DNA of 64,000 nucleotides, taken from assembly GCF_000699445.3 (NCBI RefSeq), contig NC_067198.1, positions 41,161,691-41,225,690 on the forward strand. Direction: 5' to 3'. Below are positions 10,356-20,791 of the stretch, one piece after another (within the stretch, counting starts at the first letter, position 1; every line of letters starts with the position of its first letter). This DNA is from Schistosoma haematobium (Eukaryota; Platyhelminthes; Trematoda; Strigeidida; Schistosomatidae). The notes under the pieces are model-generated. The model made no database searches. It saw only the letters and a list, made by a program, of their open reading frames with translations, and was not told the DNA's origin. The position numbers were made by a program, and so were the translations under genes.

Positions 10356-11189
10356 ATGACTGAACAGGCACCTAAAGTACTCAAGCTTAAGACTTTGTCC
10401 CCACCTTCGTTTCAACTGATACCTTTCTGGCCCGACAACATCGAAGCCTGGTTTTGCTACGCAGAAGCCGACTTCTCCGAGCACGGCGTGATCGACACAC
10501 GTGCACAATTCCTCGCAGTAGTCAAGGCACTACCGCGCGAATTCAACAGGTACGTAACACCTAGTATGTTTACTAGTGATGTTTCCGATCCTTACGAAAT
10601 CTTAAAACGCTCGATTCTTAAACGAGGAGCTCTAACCGATCGACAAAGGTTAGATCAACTCTTCAATAACATCGACCTGAAACACGGTTCTGCGACAGAC
10701 ATGTTGCAACGGATGAGAGAGGTTATAGGCCTAAGAACTTTCGACGAAGGTCTATTCAAACAACTCTTCTTGTCAAAACTTCCCCAACAGGTGCAAGCAG
10801 TTCTGGTCTCGTTCCAGAACAACGGCTTAGACGAGCTAGCTGCATCTGCCGACCGCATTCTAGAAATTACGAAACCTTCTACTACCGAGGTATTTTCAGT
10901 CAAAGAAAGGCCTCACACGACTCAGAATGATATAACCGACTTATGTCACACACTCACGCGTTATCTTAGTCTTCGTACCGACCGTAAGAGATCGCGCACA
11001 CCACGTAGAAGCATTTCTCGTAAGCGATCTGTCTCTAGACCACGAGAGACAGATAACCCCGACTGGTGCTGGTACCATAACCAGTATGGAAAGCTTTCCA
11101 GAAATTGCAGAAAACCCTGCAATTTTCCCAACACGAAACCGACTGATTCGAAAAACAATTCGGGAAACTTCCAAGCCGGCACGCGTTAA
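10356..11189 (+). CDS. gag: Gag polyprotein of CsRn1-type element
   Basis: 277 codons. A capsid-like N-terminal half (PFWPDNIEAWFCYAEADF near residue 22, LPQQVQAVL about 143-151) is followed by a basic Arg/Ser stretch (about 207-230) and a CHHC-like zinc knuckle, CWYHNQYGKLSRNC at about 236-249. The knuckle type CWYHxxxG is usual in this clade and in related insect elements. The start follows about 180 bp of T-rich leader. The frame ends in TAA at 11187-11189 while pol continues in the -1 frame; a G AAA AAC heptamer at 11150-11156 is a possible shift site. Confidence 0.9.
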   Translation: MTEQAPKVLKLKTLSPPSFQLIPFWPDNIEAWFCYAEADFSEHGVIDTRAQFLAVVKALPREFNRYVTPSMFTSDVSDPYEILKRSILKRGALTDRQRLDQLFNNIDLKHGSATDMLQRMREVIGLRTFDEGLFKQLFLSKLPQQVQAVLVSFQNNGLDELAASADRILEITKPSTTEVFSVKERPHTTQNDITDLCHTLTRYLSLRTDRKRSRTPRRSISRKRSVSRPRETDNPDWCWYHNQYGKLSRNCRKPCNFPNTKPTDSKNNSGNFQAGTR

Positions 11190-14100
11190 CGGCAACCGTA
11201 GCCGGCGAACAAAGCCGTCTGTTATTCGTCACAGATGTGACAACAAGAGTTCGCTACCTCGTCGACACTGGCGCAGAAGTTAGCGTCCTCCCAGCAAATC
11301 CTAACGACCGACTTCACGAATCGACCCTAAACTTACAGGCGGCAAACGGAAAACCGATCGCTACATATGGCAAAAGGTACGTTTACCTTAACGTGGGTTT
11401 ACGCAAACCCATACACTGGATTTTCGTTGTTGCAGATGTTTCTATACCAATCATTGGTATGGACCTTCTACAACACCACAATCTGATCATCGATACGCGC
11501 AAAGGGAGGCTAGTAGACGGGAACACTAATTTGTCCGTTTGCGTAACTTCTTTTACTGGTTGTAGAGTATCCCCAGTCACAGTTAAACATATGATAGACC
11601 CACTCTATCAACCACTACTCGATAAGTACCCTGGGATACAACAAACTCAACCGAAACTACCGTGTGTAACCAGCAACGTTACACATCACATCACGACTAC
11701 AGGACCACCTGTATTCTCTAAAGCATGACGACTAGCTCCTGAAAAGCTAAGGTTAGCGAAAAACGAATTCGATCACATGATGGACTTAGGAATCATACGA
11801 CCGTCAAGTAGCCCATATGCATCTCCGTTGCACATGGTCCCTAAAAAGGACAGCAACGATTGGCGTCCAACTGGTGACTATCGGCGATTGAACGCGAAAA
11901 CCATTCCCGATCGTTACCCGTTGCCTCACATTCACGATTTGACAGCTACCTTGAAAGGTACAACTGTCTTTTCGAAAATCGACTTGGTTAAAGCGTATAA
12001 CCAAATCCCTATGGCTACTGACGACATACCGAAAACAGCTATCATAACTCCTTTCGGACTCTATGAATTTTTGCGAATGCCTTTCGGTCTAAGGAATGCT
12101 GCTCAAACATTCCAAAGATTCATAGACGACGTTTTTCGAGGTCTCAACTTCGTACACGCGTATGTTGATGACTGTCTAATCGCAAGTCCGGACAGAGAAA
12201 CACATCTCAAGCATCTGGATCTTGTTTTCGAACGACTTCAAAAACATGGCATTACTGTAAACGTTCAGAAATGCCAATTCGGAACCGACTCGTTAGACTT
12301 TCTGGGACACACTATCGATGCTCAAGGCATTCGACCTCTTAGGACCAAAGTGGCGGCCATTCTGGATTACCCAGAACCGACCACCGTCAAGCAATTACGC
12401 ACGTTCAACGGCCTGGTAAGTTTCTATAGACGTTTCATACCCAAATGCGCATTACTTATGAAACCTCTGACCGACCAACTTCGTGGAAATGCGAAATCCA
12501 TTAATTTGGACGACACCGCACGAAAAGCATTCTCCACAGTTAAGGAACTGATTGCTAAAGCAACAATGCTCGCACATCAGGACACCCGAGCACCCATTAG
12601 CATCGCAGTAGACGCATCCGACTCAGCAATCGGAGGAGTCTTACAACAATGGGTTAACAACTCCTGGCAACCCTTGGCATTTTTCTCTAGAAGGTTGCTA
12701 GACACCGAATCGAGGTACAGCACATTCGGTAGGGAACTCCTAGCTATGTATTGTGCTGTACGGCATTTCCAACACTACATCGAAGGTCGTGAATTCACTC
12801 TTTTCACGGACCATAAACCGCTCACTTTCTCGTTAAGCTCTCCTTCTGACAAGTACTCTCCCCGTGAGTCTCGACAACTGGACTACATTTCGCAGTTTAC
12901 TTCAGATATTCAACACATCTCTGGAGCAAACAATGTAGTTGCAGACGCTTTATCTCGTATAACTTCCTTGAACAGTTTCCAAGGAATCGACCTTCTTAAA
13001 CTCGCCGAGCTTCAAAAAGAAGACAGTGATCTTCAGCACGAGTTATCGTCCACAACCCTTAAACTACGCATCAAACAGATGGGAACAGGTAAAGAAACCT
13101 TACTTTGTGACACATCTACAGGTAGGGATCGCCCAATCGTGCCGAAACATTATCGACGCAATGTCTTCAACACATTGCACAAACTTTCGCATCCAGGTGT
13201 TCGTGCAACCATCAAGCTTATAGCAGAAAGGTTTTGCTGGCCTGGAATGAATAAAGACGTGAGGGAGTGGGCACGCTCCTGTGTAAGCTGCCAAAAATCT
13301 AAGGTTATCAGACACAATAAATGTCCCTTAGGCTCGTTTAAAACTCCCGATGCCCGTTTCGACCATGTTCATCTGGATTTGGTAGGACCTTTACCAGATT
13401 CAAATGGATACTCTTATCTCTTAACCTGCGTTGACCGTTTCACTCGATGGCCAGAAGCAGTACCTATCAAGGACAGCACTGCTGAAACAGTGGCCCGCAC
13501 ATTCGTCGAACGATGGGTAGCAAACTTCGGTTGCCCTTCAACCATCACTACAGACCGCGGACGTCAGTTTGAATCTGATCTTTTCCGTCGTCTGACCACA
13601 CTTTTAGGAATCACTCGCTTCCGAACGACCGCCTACCATCCACAAGCAAACGGGTTGGTAGAACGTTTTCACCGACAACTGAAAGCTTCGCTATCAGCAG
13701 CAAACGTTTCACAGTGGACCGACGCTCTTCCACTCGTCTTACTAGGTATCCGCAACGCAGTGAAAGCTGACATTGGATACACTGCGTCTCAACTCGTTTA
13801 TGGAACGACACTTCGACTTCCAGGAGAATTCGTGGATCCTTCATCCTCTTCAATGAACATGGATCTAACCTCCTACACGAACAGGCTTACAAACGCAATG
13901 CGTTCAGTTAAACCTGCTTTCACTCGACCTCAATCAACTGATGTTTTCGTTCAACCTGGCTTACGATATAGTACACACGTTTTCATTCGTCGAGACTCGC
14001 ATCGACGACCATTCGAATCAGCATACGAAGGACCCTTCAAAGTTCTTCAACGTGAATCTAAGTACTATATAGTCGATAAGAACGGAACAAACGATAGCAT

Positions 14101-14320
14101 CAGCATCGATCGCTTAAAAGCAGCGTATTTAGAAGGAAATCCTATCCACGTCGATTTTCCTTCGGTACAATCGAACGACACGACTCCGACACTTACAATA
14201 CCTCATCCGACAACCAACACACACGATGATACTTCGACAGTATCCGAAAATAAACTTAAAACGACGCGTTCTGGAAGAAGGGTGAGATTTCCAGAACATT
14301 TAAACGACTATTGCACGTAA
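11157..14320 (+). pseudogene. pol: Pol polyprotein (PR-RT-RH-IN) with one nonsense codon
   Basis: Frame -1 to gag, open from about 11150. Protease motif YLVDTGAEVSVL lies at about 11258-11293. The only break is TGA at 11726-11728, where an Arg codon CGA is expected, then the frame runs on to 14320. RT: LDFLGH-type region, motif [13 protein letters not shown], motif [12 protein letters not shown]. RNase [29 protein letters not shown]. Integrase: zinc part [11 protein letters not shown]...CVSCQKSK, then [18 protein letters not shown], and a downstream catalytic Glu in [16 protein letters not shown]. No chromodomain. Apart from the stop, all catalytic residues are present. Confidence 0.9.
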
Positions 14321-14739
14321 GGCACTTCTCGACATTTTATATTATTTTTAAAAAAAAACAATTTTAATATGCTTATATATTTTTATTTCTATTTAAAAAA
14401 AACAAAACAAAAAAAAACAATTTTTTTAATGCTATTACGTGTTCATGAGTTTATTTTCCATTTTTTTCCGCCGACATTGTGTTTTTACGCACATACGAGT
14501 GTATTTCGACATGCACTTACATTTTCTTTTTCTTTTCCAGGACGGCTGGAAAAGAACGATGACGTTTATGAGGATCCGAAATTTTCATTGTACATTTTCT
14601 TTTTTTACTATGTTGTACCTCCGTCCCATATAGTAAGGAAAGACGACCAGACGCTGCTAAATTTAGTAAGCTATCAGAAGAGTGTTTACCAACGACAAAC
14701 TCGTTGGGTTTAAACTTCTGGCTGGCCACGTCTTAGGGT

Positions 14740-14769
14740 CGTCACTGCCCCACTAGGGGGGGAGTGATC
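14740..14769 (+). other. Polypurine tract
   Basis: AGGGGGGGAGTGATC immediately before the 3' LTR; the expected plus-strand primer site. Confidence 0.75.
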
Positions 14770-15090
14770 TGTAGCGGTAAATAAATCCCCAAAATAAATA
14801 GCATTAAGTTTTCGACATTGGATGCTGACCATATGTTTTAGTGGACTCATCTAGCTGAAGGCGCTCGGTCAGGCATCCGCACCAGATCACGTGTGGTAAC
14901 GCCGTGCTCAACATCAACCGCAATCGCTAGCCAGATTAGATCAGAGAATTCCGATATATTGGTCATCGCCAAATATACTCTTCCGGTCTCCTCGACTCTG
15001 TCTTTTGATTTCTCTTGGTGGGAACGAAATATATTAGAAGGTGTTACTGGTAGAAGCGTTGTCAAACACTGAATACCTGTGACATCAACA
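14770..15090 (+). repeat. 3' LTR
   Basis: 321 bp, TGTAGCGG to CATCAACA, matching the 5' LTR almost base for base, which means a recent insertion. The next four bases (GCTG) repeat those before the 5' LTR. Confidence 0.9.
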
Positions 15091-15128
15091 GCTGCTTGAA
15101 TCCCGTACTCTAAATGTGGTCGCACATA
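15091..15128 (-). mobile_element. CR1-like LINE 'A', middle fragment of about 38 bp
   Basis: Reads VRPHLEYGIQAA on the minus strand and joins AFPCFKYEADMLERVQRR at 9853 downwards once the Gypsy element is removed. It is the short island of A left between the Gypsy insertion and element B. Confidence 0.8.
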
Positions 15129-15178
15129 ATTCAGTTTCAGTTTCAGTTTGGGAAGGACAGGAGGCTCGATGGCCTATG

Positions 15179-16690
15179 TTAGTCCTGGCAATGGTGGTCT
15201 CTCAGTTGATCCAACTTTCTTTTGAAAGAGTCGACGGATGGAATCTCAACCACGTGCTGAGGTAGTGAATTCCACTCGTTGATGATTCGATGGGAAAGTC
15301 GATGGTCATCTGACAAGTAATTTGTTCTGGGCTTATGAACTTTTTTGGAGTGTCCTCGTAAATTCTCTGTTTTGGAAGACAAGAAAAATGAGGGCATATC
15401 AGGTGCAAATTTGGCACTAAGCAATTTGAAAACTGTAATCAAGTCGTCTCTAGTTCTGCGATATGACAACGGGAAAAGGTTCGGCTTGACCAGTCGAGAT
15501 TCATACGGAAGCTTCGCTATTCCGGGAATCAGCTTAGTCGCCGTTCTCTGAACCTTTTCCAGAAGCTCACTGTCTTTTTGTAAGCAGGGGCTAGCCGCTT
15601 GTATGCATTACTTAAGTTTAGGACGTACAAACACTGTATACAAAGTCAAAGACGTTTTGGCGTCGACATGACTGAAATCCCTACGTATTGACCATAAGGT
15701 TCTAGAACCTTTGGCGGCTATTGCACGGCAGTGTGCAGTAGTCTTTAGGTCTCGGCTAACGATAACTCCTAGGTCGTTATATGTCTGGACGACAGGTAGC
15801 TCAGTGTTATTCATCATGTATGTATCTGTACCTTGATGACCGATATGCATCACAACACACTTGGAATTATTTATCTGCAACTGCCAGGTATGAGACCATT
15901 CAGATAACTTCTTCAGGTCATTTTGAAGTTCTAAGCTGTCATCCTTACATCGTATCGTTCTCCATATCTTGATATTGTCAGCATATAGCAAGACCGATGA
16001 TGATAGGATACAAGGAAGGTCATTTACATACAAGAGGAATAGCACTGGCCCCAAACCTGTACCCTGGGGCACTCCACTAAGCACAGTTCCCCAGCTAGAT
16101 AACTTTGAGTTCACCCTTACTCTTTGTTGACGCCTAACTAAGAAGTCTTTTATCCACATAAATAGATTGCCTCCAGTCCCGACATTTCTTAATTTATATA
16201 ACAGCCGGTTGTGCGGAACTTTGTCAAAAGCTTTACTGAAATAAATGAAGGCGACGTCTACAGGTAGCTTCTGGTGCTTAAGAGCGCACCAGCTTTCACG
16301 AGCCACTAATAAGTTAGTGAGACAAGAATAAACTATTCTGAAGCCGTGCTGCTTCTCCGATAGGATCCGGTTTTTATCGAGATAATTAAACAACTCCTTC
16401 CGAATAATCTTTTCTAAGATTTTAACAACCACACTAGTTAGGCTAACGGAGCGGTAATTCTCAGGTTTGCGTTTCGTACCTGTTTTGAAGACAAGACTTA
16501 CTATGGCGTTTTTCCAGTCTTTTGGTAAACGACCTTGCGTATCGGATAGGTTAAAGCATATACTTAAAGGGCTGGCAACGAAGCTAGATGATTCCTTCAG
16601 TAGCCTGGGATGTAATTCATCGGGCCCCGTGGATTTACTTATGTCAAGCTTATTTAGCAGACCAAAGACATTGAGTTCTTTAATGGTCAC
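15179..16690 (-). pseudogene. Reverse transcriptase part of element B ORF2, catalytic residues altered
   Basis: RT from KSTGPDELHPRLLKE through NYRSVSLTS and VLSGVPQGTGLGPVLF to the C-terminal block HSKKVHKPRTNYLSDDHRL and RIINEWNSLPQHV. Motif A reads FIYFSKAFD with Tyr (codon 16241-16243) in place of the catalytic Asp. Motif C reads YADN (Asn codon 15974-15976) in place of YADD. A stop at about 15608 divides the C-terminal block. An active enzyme is not possible from this copy. Confidence 0.88.
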
Positions 16691-16691
16691 G

Positions 16692-17990
16692 CTATCCAGT
16701 GTGTGTGGGGGGATCTGTATACGCTGACGGGAAGGGCGCTTCTATGGTATATACATTGCTAAAGTAGTTCGAGAACACTTGAGCCTTACCAAAGTCGTCT
16801 TCCACTAATGATGAAGCAGTACTGTCTCCCCATAGAGCAGGAATATTTCCTCTTCTCTTTGTCCTTTGGTTTATATAGGAATACAGGCGTTTAGGACATT
16901 CTACGGAGTCCTTAACAATCTTTTCTTCGTACAACTTTCTAGACTTACGGATGGTCGAGGCACTAGTATTCCGAGCCTTTCGATACTGAGATTTTGACTC
17001 ATCAGTTCCCAGTAATCTAAACCTATCCCACATTTTCCTTTTCTTGAGGAGAAGGATACGGACCTCCCTACTGAGCCATGGTGATGAGTTTTTCGGCCCC
17101 TTTGGTATAGTCCAAGGGATGTGAGGTGTGGTAACTTTTAAGTATGAATTTCGAAATGCGTCCCAGGCCGTTTCAATGGAGGTTTCTGGGTCTATCGTCC
17201 AATCTATTAACGATGCTGAATGCATGATGTCTGGTATGTTTGCTTTCCAGACGTTGCGTCTTGACTGGACTGACGCGTGCTCGTGACTGGCAGTTATATG
17301 GAAGTCGAAAGTTAAAACTGCGTGGTCACTTTTATCTAGGGGTGGCATATGATGGAGGTTCGCAACATCATCCTCATAGTGAGTCAGTATAAGATCTAAT
17401 AAGGATGATTCAGTGTCCGGATCGTACCTTGTCGCTTCTTTCACATGTTGCACTAGAGCACATGTGATAACCGCATCAACTAGGTCCTGCTCAAAAGAAT
17501 TCTCCGACGATTTAGTTCGCAGATTTTCCCAGTCTACCATAGGTGCATTGAAGTCCCCTAGGATTAGACATCGACCACTTTGGGACCAAGTATTGAGACT
17601 GCTTAACAGGATCTCATTTGCCTCACAGCTTGGACTGAGATAGACCAAACCGATCAGCAGCTCTTGTCCCTTGCATGTCAAGCGGCAACTAACTAATTCA
17701 CGCGTCACACTCTCATGCGATACACTGTCGATAATGGCAAATGGGATAGCATTCCTAATGAGTAGAGCTAGTCCCCCTCCCTTACGCTTTTGTATTCTGT
17801 CGGTCCTTACTAACGTAAAACCCTCGAAATCAAGTTCCATACTATCTATAGCCTGTGTCAGTCAGGTTTCTGTTACTGCGATTATGTCTGGCTTTGTAGA
17901 GTCAATCTGTACACCTAGTTCCGATCGCTTATTAAGTAAGCTTCGGGCATTAGTGTAACAGATCCGAAGCCTGTTTAAGTGCCTTCGTGC
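16692..17990 (-). pseudogene. Endonuclease part of element B ORF2
   Basis: Starts as RICYTNARSLLNKRSELG (about 17950), then KPDIIAVTET followed by TGA at 17862-17864 where Trp is expected (TETWLT in the family). After it come GGGLALLIRN, CLILGDFNAPMVDWE (catalytic Asp and Asn kept), and LDLILT and KSDHAVLTFDF (catalytic SDH). It leads into the RT in a different frame: a one-base shift in a C-rich run near 16705 separates them. Confidence 0.85.
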
Positions 17991-18976
17991 TTCACCCAGA
18001 GTGGCTTCGGCATCATCCTCTGTCGAAGCCTTACAACCCCAAAATTTACAATTTTTAGGTCATTTTCGCCAGCGGATAAACTAGGTTGTAGTTCTCTTTC
18101 GGCTTTCCGTCTTTCAACACGGTCTGCCAACGGTAAGTCCTTTCGGACAAAGACTCCTGAACCCTTTAATTTGTGTCCATTCTGCAAAAATAGGTCACGT
18201 TCGTTCGAAGAGTTGAATACTACTTTAAGCAGTCTGGAATGATTTGGTTTCAAGTCCGCTAGACTCCCTAGTCTGTACACCTTTAGCAAGGTGATCCCGG
18301 TGATATTTTGAGGCATGAGTTGACCAAGCAGCTGCTTAATCAGCACAATGTCATGCTCAAAACGAGCTTTAGGTTCAGAGTTCTCGCTCTCCTTGATTCT
18401 ATGAAAAATAGCTGGTCTGTTGCTATGATCAGCTTTCGATTTTACGACTACTTTCGCGGGGTTAGGATTACGTTTTATATCGCTACTTCTTTTGTTCCTT
18501 ACAACCAGTACCCATTCGTCAACGGTGCTGGGAGAAGCAACAACAGTTGCGTCAAACCTAGTGTTGGATTCTGAGGGGTTGTCGACGACCTGAGAGGTCA
18601 GGTTATGTTTACCGCTTGAAACTGATCGAGCCTTGCGATTGCGGCTTCTAGGAGTTTCTTGTAGGACCCCATCTGGGAGACGGGGAACAGAAGAACCTGC
18701 TTTCCTTGAGATTTTGTTTAAGGCAGGCCCCTTTGGAGACTGCTTTTCCTTCTTTGACTGGCGTGAGTCATGTATTATCGAACTAACCTTAGTTTGCTTC
18801 ATGTCGATTTGCGCGTCAACAGATAGAGTGTTGTTTGACGTGTTCCGACTACGCTTGCTAAAACACTTCTTTGCAGCATCAACCAGTGAGATGGCCTCGG
18901 TTAACAAGCTGTTTGCATCCGAGCAGCACTGTTGACAAGTCCATACACAACCCTTCGGGCATAGTAATCTAAACAT
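17975..18976 (-). CDS. ORF1 protein of CR1-like element B
   Basis: 333 codons on the minus strand. The N-terminus is Cys-rich (CPKGCVWTCQQCC, residues 6-18), as in the zinc-finger or PHD-like starts of CR1 ORF1 proteins. A long basic, Ser/Lys-rich middle follows, then a region (about 215-320) with VYRLGSLADLKPNHSRLLKV, which resembles an RNA-binding fold in other LINE ORF1 proteins; that last point is inference. The ORF ends just before ORF2 begins. No internal stop. Confidence 0.8.
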   Translation of the reverse strand: MFRLLCPKGCVWTCQQCCSDANSLLTEAISLVDAAKKCFSKRSRNTSNNTLSVDAQIDMKQTKVSSIIHDSRQSKKEKQSPKGPALNKISRKAGSSVPRLPDGVLQETPRSRNRKARSVSSGKHNLTSQVVDNPSESNTRFDATVVASPSTVDEWVLVVRNKRSSDIKRNPNPAKVVVKSKADHSNRPAIFHRIKESENSEPKARFEHDIVLIKQLLGQLMPQNITGITLLKVYRLGSLADLKPNHSRLLKVVFNSSNERDLFLQNGHKLKGSGVFVRKDLPLADRVERRKAERELQPSLSAGENDLKIVNFGVVRLRQRMMPKPLWVKHEGT

Positions 18977-19015
18977 TTCATCATCTAAATACTGGGAAGA
19001 CCTACGAATTTACCA

Positions 19016-20165
19016 TTATACCCTATAGCCTTTTGCAGCAGCAGCCTTACAGTGACTAGTGGTTTTGAGATCATTGCTTAATATGACTCCTAAATCTTTA
19101 TAGCTTCTGGCTTTGGGTAGCATGAATCCACGTAGTGTATAGTCATACGATTCATCAGAGTTATTTAACGGCATCACTACACTCTTATTAGGATTTACTT
19201 TTAGTGACCACCTGTCTAACCATGCCACCAATGAGCTAAGATCATCCTGTAATACTATTCTATCCGACATACTATGTATGGGTCTCCAAATCTTTATGTC
19301 ATCAGCGAAGAGTAGAACGGATGATTTTGCTACAGTTCGCGATTCATTTACATAAAGTAAAAAGAGAAGAGGACCTAGGATTGTACCTTAGGGAACCCCA
19401 CTTTTTACAGGTACCCACGAGGAGAGAGCCCCATTAACCCTTACCCTTTGTCTCCTGTCATGGAGAAAGTTACTTATCCAATCCACGACTGTATAATGGA
19501 TTCCAAAACGTTCCAGTTTGAATTTAAGACCAGAGCGGGAAACCTTAACAAAGGCTTTACTTAGATCTATGATAATCACATCCATAGTAGCATTTCGATC
19601 CTTTGCCGCAGCCCAATCTTCTCGTGCAGTGGGAAGATTTGTCAAGCAAGATAGGCCTTTCCGAAAACCATGTTGTACCCTGGAGAAAAGATTTTGCCCT
19701 TCAACATAGTTTATAACAACTATCTAAATGATTGTCTCCATCAGTTTTACAACTGCACTAGTTAAGCTAACGGGTTTATAGTTATTAACTAAATCCCTAC
19801 TCCCAGCCTTATACACCGGACTTATTATGGCGTCTTTCCAGTCTCTAGGATGTCTGAACTGTCTCAGAGACATGTCGAATAGTATAGCTAATGGTTCAGC
19901 AATTTCAGCTGGTATGGCTTTCATAATTATCGTTTCGGACTATATCTAGAATCCCTAACCAATTGTTTTTCGTATGATAGTCTAGTCTTGCTTATTAACG
20001 CTTTACAGGCATTCCTAATCTTACAATAACGGGATATGTATTGTTCTAAGCCAGTAGAGATGAACATATTCCAGTGGTTCTTTCTTTTTCTAAGGAGTTT
20101 CCTGACCGTTTTAGTTATCCACGGTGGACTGTTATTCGGTCTTTGCGGTATTAATTCGAAACATT
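19016..20165 (-). mobile_element. CR1-like LINE 'A', upstream part
   Basis: Minus-strand RT of element A in pieces: linker PPWITKTVRKLLRKRKNHW (about 20090-20140), WKDAIISPVYKAGSRDLVNN (19724-19924), DVIIIDLSKAF with catalytic Asp kept (about 19560), LFADDIKIWRP (about 19290) and RSYKDLGVILSNDLKTTSHC (19016-19270). It ends at KGYRV, where element B begins. No endonuclease is seen above 20165, and the linker joins the RT with a gap, so A is 5'-truncated and internally deleted. Confidence 0.82.
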
Positions 20166-20791
20166 AAAGGAGTTGCTTAATAAAAACCAAGTTGTGCCAT
20201 TTTATTAATAATTCTGAGTTCCCTAAAAAAATACAACAATCGGTTATATTAATGACTGAGTGAACACTAAAGTTGAACAGTTACTAAACGATAGCTCTTT
20301 AACATGTAATTCACTTGTCATGTGCAATAACTCATAGTCACTACACTCAGTATTCTTACAATGATATAAAAGGTCTAAACTTAATGGACATGTTCCTTTG
20401 TACTCTCGTTTTTTTCTCACTTATCTGTTAACTTACCAGGTAATGTATTTTCAGTAAATATTCTCGTTAGTGATTCCCATTTGAATATTCTGACCAATTC
20501 GTCCTAATTTTCGGAAGTGTATTGGCAAACAGATCCACAGAATAAATAACTTTTACGCATCCAACATCGATACTAAATTCGCCTTACTGGAGGCGCTCCG
20601 TCAAGCACCGAGACCGGATTACGTCTCGACTTACCACTGAACGAATTTCTTCCGATAGCTCGACAATATAGGAGTTACAAGCTACAGTGCTTCTATCTGT
20701 AATCAAAACACCTAGTTACTGAATTGCCCTAGAATTTTGTAACTATGCTGCGAAAACTACGATTGGAGGGGCTTGGATAGCGGTATGATGC
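20166..20791. other. No gene; possible old CsRn1-type LTR piece
   Basis: AT-rich up to about 20550. About 20580-20650 resembles the CsRn1-type LTR (GGCGCTCCGTCAAGCACCG against GGCGCTCGGTCAGGCATCCG). Nothing else recognised. Confidence 0.4.

Larger units (their letters stand above)
9854..15090 (+). mobile_element. CsRn1-clade Gypsy LTR retrotransposon, nearly intact
   Basis: Full-length element: LTRs 9854-10174 and 14770-15090 (321 bp each, one difference seen by eye), PBS, gag, pol, purine tract. Target duplication GCTG stands on both sides (9850-9853 and 15091-15094). The tRNA-Trp-type primer site, the CWYH zinc knuckle and the 4-bp duplication place it in the CsRn1/Kabuki clade, to which schistosome Boudicca also belongs. 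One premature TGA in pol is the only clear coding lesion. It sits inside CR1-like element A. Confidence 0.92.
15129..19015 (-). mobile_element. CR1-like LINE 'B', nearly full length
   Basis: Minus-strand non-LTR element with ORF1, then an EN-RT ORF2 and a tandem-repeat tail (three ACTGAA units, 15129-15150). It is inserted in element A: A resumes on the high side at 19016. ORF2 has a nonsense codon near 17862, a frameshift near 16705, a stop at 15608 and substituted RT catalytic residues. Confidence 0.85.
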
